Of a DNA stretch of 22,823 nt, positions 10,708 to 19,694 are shown one piece after another. Where the stretch lies: contig JBBHKE010002714.1 in the NCBI GenBank assembly GCA_037447655.1, forward strand, positions 1 through 22,823. Direction: 5' to 3'. The stretch comes from Zygnema cylindricum (taxonomy: Eukaryota > Streptophyta > Zygnematophyceae > Zygnematales > Zygnemataceae). Under the pieces are notes generated by a model that saw nothing but the letters and a program-made list of their open reading frames with translations, made no database searches and had not been told where the DNA came from. A program made the translations under genes and the position numbers. Within the stretch, counting starts at the first letter, position 1. Each line of letters opens with the position of its first letter.

Positions 10708-11490
10708 TTACTATATGCTTTTTACGATTTTTTTATATTATGCATATTACATATAGTACAATACATATTATACGCGCCATTTTTGCAATAAACCGATGTT
10801 GTTCAAATCGTGCGATTTTTTAATTTTTTCATATTGAAACGTATAATTCATGACTATTAAAAAAATCGCAAAAAATCGCGATGTACTTTATGTCCGGTAA
10901 ACTGAAAAGGTAATTTACGGAAACTGTAAATTATTTTTACGATAACTGTACGGTAATTCTACGAACTTTGAGGAAAAGATACGTTGCACTTCGTAGTATT
11001 TTATGTGCGGTAAACTGAACAAAATTTTTACGGAAATGTACGGAATTATACCGAAAATGTAAGGACTATTACCAAAAGATACGGGAAATGTACCAACTGC
11101 TGTACATGTAAAATTATTTTTTGTTTACATGTACGGAATAGTACAAACGAAAATCCATTAACGATTTTTACGATATTTTCAAAACGTTCAATGCCTTCGT
11201 TACGTATAATTCGTCACGATTGAATCGTTCGTGTTGAAATAATGTATTTTAAAAGGTCTATCTTAGATAAAAATAAAAGGAAAAGAAAAGGAACACAACT
11301 AGGGCAGCTTGCTTCTTGCCCCACTCTCCAAATCCCCAAACTTGCTGCAATCACTAAAGACTGGAGAAGGAGCCAAAGCCATGGCTGCCTGTGATGTATA
11401 GGAGACAGACAACAGAAACAGTTCCCCTTACCAAAAAGTGGGTGCCGGAACGAAGATTTCATTCTAGTACCTACGGTCCGTCAGAGTAGT

Positions 11491-12661
11491 GTTGATATTT
11501 GTGTATTTTCTAGGTCTATATAAGGATAGAAAAAGGCAAATGCAGTCTGCCTCTAACTCCTTTCTCCAAGCCCCCACACACTGAAGGCTGGATAAGGAGA
11601 TAGAGCCATGGCTGCCTATGCCCGCTAGAGAGATAGGAAGTAGACTTGGTAGGTTTTACTAAAAAGGGATTTGACGGACCCAGGAATTGATCCTGGTACT
11701 TACCGTCCGTCAAGTCACCTATAGCTATTAGCTTTGTCCGTTAAGTGTAAGACTAGAATTACTATAGACAACGTTTGATAAATACTTAAATAGTTACACG
11801 TAAACTAATTTGTTTAACGAGAAATAGATACGTAGTGCATAGATACAGTTTCATATAGTACGGAGTACAATACGATGACGAAACAAATACCACGCATTTG
11901 TTTCGATTGCGAAACGAATATCGCGCATCAATTTTTCGACGGCTATAATTAAATGTCGGTTCTGATCGGACGGCAACGATAGATGCCGAGATCGCGGAGT
12001 AGGTTTTTGGCGTTTTGCGGTCACAGCCACGTAAATTGACACGTGGCACAACCACATTGGCTTGCGGCATCTCCGGGGATTATAGGAACAAATCCGGATA
12101 TACCATGTATCGACTTTTTGGCCATGTCGTACGATGGCCGTACAAAAGGTACACCGGCACCTGTACCTTTATGTACTATACAGTGCTGCGATTGGTCCGT
12201 ACCTCAGTACTAGAGGGTTTAAGGAGGGGTTTTAGGACTTAGAATATTTTTGTAGGTAGCCACCTCTCTCACAGAGAGCATCTTGTATAAAAGGCTAACT
12301 TTGGCCAGCCATAACAATAAACTCAGTTGACCATTTCCAGTGATTCTTTTTGCCGCTGACTCAAGGGAGTCTAGGCTACACACGGGTGTAGTCGGTCAGA
12401 GTTTTTGCCTGCCAGGGTGGCTGCATTTCTAAGGGAAAGTCAAAGTGGTTAATGTTATCCAAAACTCATATTCTAACTTTGCATTATGTGGTGGAAATGA
12501 GCATACAGAAAGTCTTATTTTCACATGGGTGAAGCAGTAATGGGGTTCTAATTGTCAAGGGGTCAATCATTTAGGTTTATATAAACTTGGAGTCGACACT
12601 ATCTAGATTAGCTTCTTTAGACCTGCAAATTCTGTGTGGCAATGGAGCCCATAGAATTACA
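11491..12661 (+). mobile_element. Solo LTR of a sister copia family inside the 5' LTR
   Basis: It begins TGTTGATATTTG and ends GAATTACA. It is homologous to the host LTR along much of its length but strongly diverged: shared blocks include GCCATGGCTGCCT near 11609, CCGTCCGTCA near 11704, GACACGTGGCA near 12038, GGCCAGCC near 12303 and the last ~35 bp. The flanking repeats are agtag (11486-11490) and agaag (12662-12666), 4 of 5. It has a good TATA box (TATAAAAGG, 12286-12294). There is no internal coding region, as expected after LTR-LTR recombination. Confidence 0.88.
12039..12048 (+). promoter_or_regulatory. G-box/ABRE-like motif in nested solo LTR
   Basis: ACACGTGGCA contains the plant ACGTGGC ABRE core and the CACGTG G-box. 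The same ten bases occur at the corresponding place in the 5' LTR (12941-12950) and the 3' LTR (19695-19704). Its survival in diverged LTRs suggests that it matters for promoter activity; that role is inferred. Confidence 0.6.
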
Positions 12662-12940
12662 AGAAGTCGGTGGCCGATAGCTTTGTCATACAGTCTAAGA
12701 CCAGTGTTGGGACATACGGGGTGTGATATGTAATTAAACATGTACATGTAGGTGATTTCATTTAACTAGGGAAATGGATGTAGGAACATAGATTTAGTTG
12801 TACGGAATGTACCCGACGAAACAAATGATACGGACATTTGTTTCACCGGCTTGTATCAAAAGCCGATGTCCAATCGGACGTCCATAGAGCAAGCCGACAT
12901 CGCAAAATGGTCACTTTGGCGGTCACCATCACACCGGATG

Positions 12941-12950
12941 ACACGTGGCA
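12941..12950 (+). promoter_or_regulatory. G-box/ABRE-like motif in 5' LTR
   Basis: ACACGTGGCA, identical to the motifs in the 3' LTR and the nested sister LTR. It lies about 240 bp upstream of the TATA-like sequence at 13187. Confidence 0.6.
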
Positions 12951-13186
12951 GCATCTCATTGACTTTCGGAATATCGGGGACGCATCTCAACGAGTCCGAA
13001 TGTGACAGGCGTCACCTTTGTGGCCATATCGTACAATGGCCGTACAGAAAGTACTCCGACGCCTGTAATTTTCTGTACTGCATAGTCTAGTGATTGGTGC
13101 CGTACTTCAGTAGAAGGGGGTTTAAAGAGGGGTTTAGGAATTAGGAATGTTAGAGGTAGTCGTCTCTCTTTGTGAGGGCTTTTGTG

Positions 13187-13195
13187 TTTATATGC
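13187..13195 (+). promoter_or_regulatory. TATA-like box of the 5' LTR
   Basis: TTTATATGC lies in the same relative place as TATTTATAGG in the 3' LTR and TATAAAAGG in the nested LTR, just upstream of the conserved TTTGGCCAGCC. It would start the genomic RNA. It is weakened relative to the sister copies. Confidence 0.55.
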
Positions 13196-13415
13196 AATCT
13201 TTGGCCAGCCATAACTCACTACTCAAGAGAGCAAATGCTGAAATTCTTTTTGCATCTGACTCAGGGGAGTCACGTCTTCACAAAGGTGAAGCTGGTCAAA
13301 CTTTTGGTTGACCGTGTGCTTGATATTTGGTATTAAAGTCATTGGTGCAAATATTATCCTATAGCCTTCATATAGGCTAGAAATTCTTGGGCCAATGGAG
13401 GTCACATGATTACAA

Positions 13416-13429
13416 GTTATGGGCCTACC
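13416..13429 (+). promoter_or_regulatory. Primer-binding site for a half initiator tRNA-Met
   Basis: GTTATGGGCCTACC starts one base after the 5' LTR. Its complement GGTAGGCCCATAAC matches the anticodon arm of plant initiator tRNA-Met (GGUGGGCCCAUAAC, anticodon CAU) at 13 of 14 positions, and the single difference still permits a G-U pair. Drosophila copia and yeast Ty5 prime from this internal part of a cleaved initiator tRNA. Most plant copia elements use the tRNA 3' end (TGGTATCAGAGC), which is absent here. The tRNA sequence is from memory. Confidence 0.8.
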
Positions 13430-13478
13430 CTCTAGAGTGCCCATTTTCAATTGGACAAGGTAAATATACTAGGAAACC

Positions 13479-14408
13479 ATGAAGAGGGGTTCACTTTTTG
13501 AGAAAACACTATAGGGCATTGTGAGCGATCGTGTGCGGCGGCCAACTGCAAGGTTGGGAGTTCCATCTGGGTTTAGTGGAACTCGATTCACAAGAGGATC
13601 TGTGGAGGAAGAGGAGGTAGATACGGAGGGAGAAAGTATTGTTGTGGAAAAGGGAAAGGAGAAGGGGAAGGAGAAACTCACACCGATAGCCACTGGGTCT
13701 GTACCAGCAACGGCTATTCAGAAAACTGAGGCAAATGACACAGAGATCTGGGTCTTCAACAACATAGTGGCAACTCACTTCATTCTCGAACGTCTCACTC
13801 AATCTGTTGCTACACTTCACCTCCATGTGGATAAGGCGGCCGAGTTGTGGGAGGCTCTTATAAATATTTACAAGAGTCGTAGGATTCAGCAACAGAAGTT
13901 AGTAGACGAGAAAGTACAAGCATATGTTTACAAAGGAGGAAAGATGCTTGATTTTTGCAATGACTTGTCCGGATTGTTTATGGAGTCGGAGAGTGCAGGA
14001 AAAAGGGAGACCGAGAAAGAGAAGGTGAACACTTTGTTAATGAAACTGCCGGATGAGTATGAGAACATCGTTAATAGGGTTCAGAACTTGCCGGGTCATC
14101 AATGGATTCGGAACTCGATCGTTGGAATGATCTTGGTTTGGGAAAGTACCATTGAGATTCGGAGAAGAGGAAAGAGTGGCCAAGCCTTGGCCGGAACTAA
14201 TTGGAGGGATGAAAATCCAAAGAAACCTTACGAAAACTTTGGAGGAGGAGGGATAGGGAATCAACAAAATGATTCTTGACCTAGGCCCCCACATAGGCTT
14301 TGCCATTTTTGCAAGATGCCGGGGCATTATATGGCCGAGTGTACTCGATTGACGGAGTTGAGGATTAAGGAGGGAAAGATCGATGGTTCAGCCAGAGGGA
14401 ATAAGTAG
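13479..14408 (+). pseudogene. Copia gag pseudogene (UBN2-type capsid region and zinc knuckle)
   Basis: Gag forms the virus-like particle and its zinc knuckle binds element RNA. The likely start is ATG at 13479, in frame with the rest but followed by TAG at 13512. The open stretch from 13515 to 14276 has an acidic and Lys-rich N-terminal part. It then has a UBN2-like helical region with AELWEALINIYKSRR and LPDEYENIVNRVQNLPG, ending in a Gly/Asn-rich tail. TGA at 14277 separates it from the CX2CX4HX4C knuckle (14301-14342; C-HF-C-KMPG-H-YMAE-C), which stays in frame. Another TAG follows at 14406. The N-terminal FDGxNYxxWK-type motif common in plant copia Gag is not visible, so this end is diverged or partly deleted. 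Confidence 0.85.
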
Positions 14409-15010
14409 GCACTCGTGGCAACACAAGTAACGAGAGGAGACTCCGATGACGATGTTGGGGAGCTTCTCCTCAACGAGGAGTTGGAGGTGAAAACCGAGCC
14501 GAAGATTCCGAGGAAGCAAAAATGTGCTTTTGGTGGAGTGAATGAAAAACCCAAAGGTTGGATCATTGCCTCTGGAGCCTCTATGCATATGTGTAGAGAG
14601 AAGCATATGTTTACCAAAATGAGGAAGATTGATATGGTAGAGATAAAGTATAGGGATGGGAGAATAGTGACCACTACATCGTGAATCGTTATTAGCCTTA
14701 TGTACTCTATATTGGTACCCCAAAATTTGTACATTGATACCTTAAATTTAATAAATTACAATATTTAAGGACGTGGACCATAATTTGCCACGTCTCCTGA
14801 CACTATATAAGAATGAATGACGCTAATTTTTCTTTACTCTAATAATTTCAATAGTCTAACAACGATTCAAGGTGTAGTTTAGAGGGATTTGTGGATCTGA
14901 GAGTCTTAGTTGAAGGTAAGACATCCATAGTTACATTCTCCGATGGACTTTTTATTCCAAAGCTGAACAAAAACCTTATCTCTATATCGGTCTTAGATGA
15001 TAGGGGTTTT
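14409..15010 (+). pseudogene. Copia protease pseudogene, interrupted by a MITE
   Basis: This aspartic protease would cut the Gag-Pol polyprotein. The frame continues from gag after TAG 14406. The active-site region reads WIIASGASMHMC (14559-14594): the family pattern has Asp before Ser-Gly, but codon 14568-14570 is GCC (Ala), so the catalytic Asp is lost. A 198-bp MITE inserted at the TA 14675-14676; the protease resumes after 14876 with a GFVDLRVLVEGK stretch and FIPKLNKNLISISVLDDRGF, the typical region leading to the integrase. Deleting the MITE and one TA restores an unbroken frame. It was probably dead already from the active-site change, though the order of events is unknown. Confidence 0.85.
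14677..14874. mobile_element. 198-bp MITE inside the protease, TA target duplication
   Basis: The left end CATCGTGAATCGTTATTAG and the complement of the right end CACCTTGAATCGTTGTTAG are inverted repeats. TA flanks both sides (14675-14676 and 14875-14876). Removing the element plus one TA joins the protease codons in register, which fixes the TA duplication independently. It is homologous to 3743-3941, including the internal block around 14767-14808, which holds ACGTGG and CCACGT as an imperfect inverted pair. The insertion adds 200 bp, so it also shifts frame and brings an immediate TGA (14682). Confidence 0.92.
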
Positions 15011-17109
15011 GAGACTAGTACTAAGAAAGGAGTCTTTGTTGCTAGTTATGAGGATGAGGTATATTTCACAACTGAAAAGGGTAGCCAAGGAATATTTAGG
15101 CTGAATTTGAGTAATGGAAAGATGGGAGTTTACTATGCCGGTGTAAGTGACTTGATGATCTGGCATGAGAGATTGGGGCATGTGCATCTAGATAGACTGA
15201 AAACAATGAAGAAAATGGGAGTAGTTGAGGGAATCCATTTTGGGGATGATGAGATCTTGGATGTTTATAGTGGATGTGCTCAAGGTAAGGCCCATAGATT
15301 ACCTTTCCCAAAGACCGCTACAATATAAAGGTGAAAAAGTCCTAGATCTAGTTCACACTAACATATGGGGACCGGCCAAAGTACCGTCGATCGGAGGAAA
15401 AAGGTTTATGCTTATCATTACCGATGATTGGTCTAGATACTCTAGAGTCGACTTCTTGAAGAATAAATCTGAGGCACCGGCTTACTTCAAAGAGCATAAA
15501 GCATAGAGTGAGAAGCTCCGCGAGACACCTATAAATAGAGTGAGGAGTGATAATGGGGGGGAATACACCTCTAATCAATTTGAGGATTATTTGAAAAAGG
15601 AAGGGGTTTAACACCAAAAGACTGTTCTAATGAATCCAGAACAAAACGGTGTAGCCGAAATACTAAATAGGATACTAAGTTATAGTGCCCGAAGTATGCT
15701 ATCGGACAAAAAGATTAGAAAATGCTTCTGGGCAGAAGCTATGAATTGTGTTGAATATCTTAAGAATAGAGTCTTTACCTCGGCGGTGAAAGGTCAAACC
15801 CCTTTTGATTTTGGACCGGAAGAAAGCCAGATATCTCACTTAAAGGTGTTCGGAAGTCAAGTTTTTAGTCTAAACTCAGTAAAATCTGATTGGAAGTTAG
15901 ATGCAAGGGGAAAGACGGGGTACTTACTGTTGTCTATATCCTATTTTAGCCATGGATTACTCTCGGAAACACCCACAGACTACCCGAAAAACAGTTGTGT
16001 TTCAGACAATACACATTACTCCACAATAAACAAAGTCACCTCAAACTGCACCAAAACTTAGTATACCATAGACAATGTAAACTCCCAAAGTTACAGCCAA
16101 ATCAACTAAGGAATCTAGAAGATATAAGCTCCAGAGTTTCCCAAAAACTGTTGACAACTTATCAAACTAACCAGGTAGAATTCTCACGTAATTCTACAGA
16201 AATAACAGAACACATTGAAACTACACAAAAATATAGTTTCTAGATTATAGAATATCTTCACAAAGTTTCACATCAAGATACTAACGAGAGTGATCACACT
16301 AACAGGTCAAAGTTGTAGAAAAACAACCTGCCATTACTTTGATAAACTCAATTATGATGATAAAAATAATCTAAGTCCTACAAGTTATACTCAGAGAGTT
16401 CACTACTAAATTTACGGAGGCATACCAGTCATACGTTATCTACCTCCTACCTAAATTATTGTGATTATACCCGAATAATTCGAGGTATGTCAAAATGAAT
16501 GAATCTACACTAATAAACTAATAAGCAAAAAGACAAACCTTTGTTTTATAAAATATTTACACCGACACCTCCGCAAAATCCGCATACTAAACGTCAACTT
16601 GCTTAGTCACTTGATGACAAGTCCATTTAGCAAACCGACATCACAACCGTACAGTCCACCTAGTAATACATCATCAGAAATAGTGTGAACCCACAAAAAT
16701 ATCGGCGGACGTCGTCCGCCCTCCAAATGTACTACGAACCACTTGCCGAAATTAATTCGTACCCTCCAAATATTATCGTACCAAAATTGCGTCCTTCGCC
16801 ATAAATGCCACTGACTTATTTAACGTCCAATTGTCAAATAAGACGCTCCGTACGTTCGCTCCCCCAATCCGTGAATCCATTTCGAATAATGCATCCGTAT
16901 CCATAATACATCCATATCAAATTACGTAAACTTATGATTTGTTTTCTCCCCCAAATTACATATGCCTTATACCGTATTATTAAGGCTACACTAAAATAGA
17001 TGTGTAAGAAATTAAGTCTTTAAAACAACACTTACTTGGATATGATGAATATGTAAAGGGATATAGAGTTTATGATCTCGAGAAGGAGGATATCATTCTA
17101 GTAAAACAC
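15011..17109 (+). pseudogene. Copia integrase pseudogene, interrupted by a solo LTR
   Basis: Integrase inserts the cDNA. The pre-integrase zinc region has WHERLGH (His at 15164 and 15179), but the first Cys of the CxxC pair is Tyr (TAT, 15266-15268; VYSGC). A one-base frameshift lies near 15290-15330. In the core, the first catalytic Asp (expected in HTDxxGP) is Asn (AAC, 15360-15362; HTNIWGP). The second Asp (SDNGGEY, 15549) and the Glu (NGVAE, 15657) are kept with the normal 35-residue gap. TAG at 15504 and TAA at 15609 break the frame. A 1.1 kb solo LTR lies within GYLLGYDEY (15928-17030); the frame resumes with KGYRVYD at 17059-17079. Confidence 0.9.
15928..17030. mobile_element. Solo LTR of an unrelated LTR retrotransposon in the integrase
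   Basis: It starts TGTTGTCTATATCC and ends TTTAAAACAACA, TG...CA with a short inverted TGTTGT/ACAACA. The exact 5-bp duplication CTTAC flanks it (15923-15927 and 17031-17035). Removing it with one CTTAC rejoins the integrase codons GYL-LGY in frame. It is 1103 bp, with no long open frame, no internal repeat of its own ends and no resemblance that I see to the host LTR. A TATA-like TTATAAAATA lies at 16546-16555 on the + strand. The orientation is not certain. Confidence 0.88.
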
Positions 17110-17529
17110 TTGGTAGTTATGGATGAAGGAAAGTCAGTGGATCCATTCAAATACACCAAACCGGTCAGAATTAGAATTGAATCGGAAAATGAGGTCGATT
17201 ATGATTCTTCTAACCAAACTCCGGCTCAGCCAGCTCTTGCAGATGAAGAAAAAAAACTGCCCGAGAGTGACTCTTTGTTGGAGCAACAATTTTCGGCTCA
17301 AACCGAGGAAGAGGACAAGGAAAGGCCGGAAATGGACTCCATGTATAGGGGAGAAAGACCGGAGATAGATGTCACACATAGAGGAGAAGTTGAAGTCATT
17401 CGAAGGAATCCAAGATTGCCTTCCATTCCGGCATCCGGCTTTGAAGGAGGAAGGAGAAGCAACAAGAGGCTGCAAGAAAGACAAGTAAATAACAAGGTAA
17501 CGAAGCTGACCCATTTGAGTGAACCCCAA
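17110..17529 (+). pseudogene. Copia pol linker between integrase and reverse transcriptase
   Basis: An open, acidic and low-complexity stretch rich in Glu, Asp, Ser and Pro (e.g. EEEDKERPEMDS). It is the usual variable linker of copia Pol between the integrase C-terminus and the RT. A short duplication is visible in it: GERPEMDSMYRGERPEID. It is in frame with the integrase once the solo LTR is removed, and it has no stop codon. ATG at 17128 is only an internal Met. Confidence 0.8.
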
Positions 17530-18363
17530 ACATATTCGGAGGCAATTAATTGTCCAAAACGGAGTAGATGGGTGATAGCTATTAATGAGGAAATGGCTTC
17601 CATGTTCCATATGGAAGCAAACACATGGGAGTTGGTGAACTGTCCTCCGGACAGAAAGCCGATTGGATGCAAGTGGGTATTTAAGTTGAAACTCAACCCG
17701 GATAACACTATCGAGTGATACAAGGCCAGATTAGTGGCAAAAGGATTCACACAAAAAGAAGAGATATATTATGAGGAGACCTTTGCTCCGGTTGTTAAAT
17801 TTCCTTTGGTCCGGATTCTACTTAGTTTGGCGGCAGCAGAAGATATGGCGCTACACCAGATGGATATCAAAACTGCTTTCTTACACGGAGAATTGGAGGA
17901 AGAAATATTCATGCGACAGCCCGAAGAGTTTGTGGAGAAGGGAGAAGAAAGTAAAGTGTGTAGGTTGATAAAGTCTCTATATGGACTTAAACAGGCACCG
18001 CGCCAATGGAACAAGAAACAGGACTAATTTTTGACAGGTTTGGGATACATCCGAATCAGTTCACATCATTCTATTTATCTATTTGAGGACAAGGAAGGTA
18101 TAATTTTCATTGCCATCTATGTTGATGATTTGCTTATCTTGAGTAAATCAATGGAGAAAATCAATGGGTTGAAAAAGAATCTAAAGAGTAGATTTGAAAT
18201 GAAGGATTTAGGAGAAGCAAAATATATTCTCGGAATTCAGATGGAGAGGGATAGAGGAAAGAAAATCATTAGATTAACTCAAAAAAAAGCAATCGGAAAC
18301 ATGCTCGAAATTTTTCAAATGGATAAAGCAAATAGTTGTACTACTCCAATGGATTTTAATTAG
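17530..18363 (+). pseudogene. Copia reverse transcriptase pseudogene (RVT_2 type)
   Basis: The enzyme copies the element RNA into cDNA. Family blocks are clear in order: ANTWELV and PIGCKWVFKLK (17616-17690), YKARLVAKGFTQ (17719-17754), the catalytic-Asp block QMDIKTAFLHGEL (about 17857-17895), SLYGLKQAPRQW (17974-18009) and YVDD (18118-18129), followed by FEMKDLGEAKYILGIQ. Catalytic Asps appear intact. TGA at 17716 replaces an expected Arg (CGA to TGA fits). TAA at 18025 interrupts the region after QWNKKQD. A frameshift and TAG at about 18357-18363 end this frame. Despite these breaks, it is the best-preserved part of pol. Confidence 0.93.
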
Positions 18364-19112
18364 GGAAACATGGGAGTATAGAAAGGGAAGTTGTGGTTTT
18401 AGATGAGGAGTTAGGACCAGAGGAAAAAAAGTTTATGCAAACTATTCCGTACAGACAAGTTGTCGGCAGTTTGATATACTTTATGAATTGTATCTGTCCT
18501 CACATAGCAGCAGCTGTAAGAGTCTTAAGTAGAAGCTTGAATGATCCTAAGAAGAAAGACTAGGAAGCAGCCAAGAAGGTAATGCGGTACTTGGTAGGAA
18601 CAAGATATCTATGGTTGCATTTGGGAGGGGATAATACTGACATCACCACTTGGAGTGATTCCAGTTATGGGGATGCTCCGCTGAGGAGGTGTACTTTTGG
18701 GTATGTGTTGTATGTTGGAAATGGGGCTGGTTGTTGGAGCAGCAAGCAACTAAAGGTTATTGCTCAGTCCACCATGGAGGCTGAGCATATGACCTCTTGT
18801 TCAGCTGTGAAAGAATTGATGTGGGTAAAATCTTTGCTTCAAGAACTTGGCTATATGAAGGATGGAGTGCAAAAGATTTTTTGTGATAATTAAGCAGCAA
18901 TTGCAATTGCAGCAAATCCAAACCATCACTTTAAAGCAAAGCCCATGGATATCAGACTGAGCTTTGTTAGGGAAAAGGTCGAAAACAAAATCATTAGTTT
19001 GGAATATAGACCAGATGGGGAGATGGTAGCAGACATGATGACAAAACGAATGCCTTCCCCTAAGTTAGTATTTTGCAGAGAAGAGTGTGGATTAAAACAA
19101 AAGATAGATTAG
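18364..19112 (+). pseudogene. Copia RNase H and end of pol, pseudogene
   Basis: RNase H removes template RNA during cDNA synthesis. After the frameshift the connection reads PYRQVVGSLIYFMNC (about 18447-18491). The RNase H core follows, with WSDSSYGD (Asp at 18657), GYVLYVGNGAGCWSSKQ and QSTMEAEHM (Glu), then CDN before a TAA at 18891. TAG at 18561 stands where DWEAA is expected (TGG to TAG), and TAA at 18891 where DNQAA is expected (CAA to TAA). The tail runs through MVADMMTK to the natural stop TAG at 19110-19112, just before the polypurine tract. All three breaks (two stops plus the upstream shift) would block expression. Confidence 0.9.
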
Positions 19113-19125
19113 AAAATAAGGAAAG
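19111..19125 (+). promoter_or_regulatory. Polypurine tract
   Basis: AGAAAATAAGGAAAG has a single T among fifteen bases and abuts the 3' LTR directly. In LTR elements this purine tract resists RNase H and primes plus-strand DNA. It overlaps the last bases of the pol stop codon. Confidence 0.75.
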
Positions 19126-19694
19126 TTTTGAAATAATGTATTTTAAAAGGTCTATCTTAGATAAAAATAAAAGGAAAAGAAAAGGAACAGAGCTAGGGCA
19201 GCTTGCCTCTTGCCCCACTCTCTAAGTCCCCACACTTGTAGCAGTCACTGAAGATTGTAGAATGAGCCAGAGCCAGAGCCATGGCTGCCTGTGCTCTCTA
19301 GGAGAACGACAGCAGCACTCTCTAGGAGAACGACAGCAGCAACAGTTCCCCTTACCAAAAGGTGGCTGTCGAAACGAGGATTTGATCTTGGTACCTACCG
19401 TCCGTCACAGTAGCCGGTGGCCGATAGCTTTGTCCTATAGTCTAAGACCAGTGTTGGGATATACGGGGTGTGATATGTATTTAAACATGTACACGTAGGT
19501 GATTTCATTTACCTAGGGAAACAGATTTAGGAACATACATTCAGTTGTACGGAATGTCCCCGACGAACCAAATGATATAGATATTTGTTTCAACGGCTTG
19601 TATCAAAAGCCGATGTCCGATCGGACGTCCATGGAGTAAGCCGACATCGCAGAATGGTCGCTTTGGCGGTTTGCGGTCACTGTCACAACGGATG

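Larger units (their letters stand above)
11232..13414 (+). repeat. 5' LTR of the copia element, interrupted
   Basis: It begins TGTTGAAATAATG and ends GATTACA. The LTR proper is 11232-11490 plus 12667-13414, about 1.0 kb, and aligns with 19126-20246. The interruption (11491-12661) is a solo LTR of a related family. A TATA-like TTTATATGC lies at 13187-13195, with an ATTGG (CCAAT complement) near 13092 and a G-box/ABRE core ACACGTGGCA at 12941-12950. The word TGGTATTAAAGT near 13341 resembles the usual plant copia primer site but lies inside the LTR. Confidence 0.92.

Noticed and set aside
8464-11231. The repeats at 8464 and 10798 as LTRs of one retrotransposon
   Set aside because: Each has its own inverted ends and its own 8-bp duplication, which fits two hAT-like insertions.
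11231-11760. tRNA-derived SINEs, suggested by antisense B-box-like GATCAATTC/GATCAAATC and similar A-box words
   Set aside because: The same sequences lie at the same places in all three LTRs bounded by TG...CA and target duplications, so they belong to the LTR; the B-box match is probably chance.
12668-13350. LTR boundary placed just before TGGTATTAAAGT as a conventional primer site
   Set aside because: The match to the 3' copy continues about 75 bp further to TTACA, and only that end gives the perfect GTTCG duplication.
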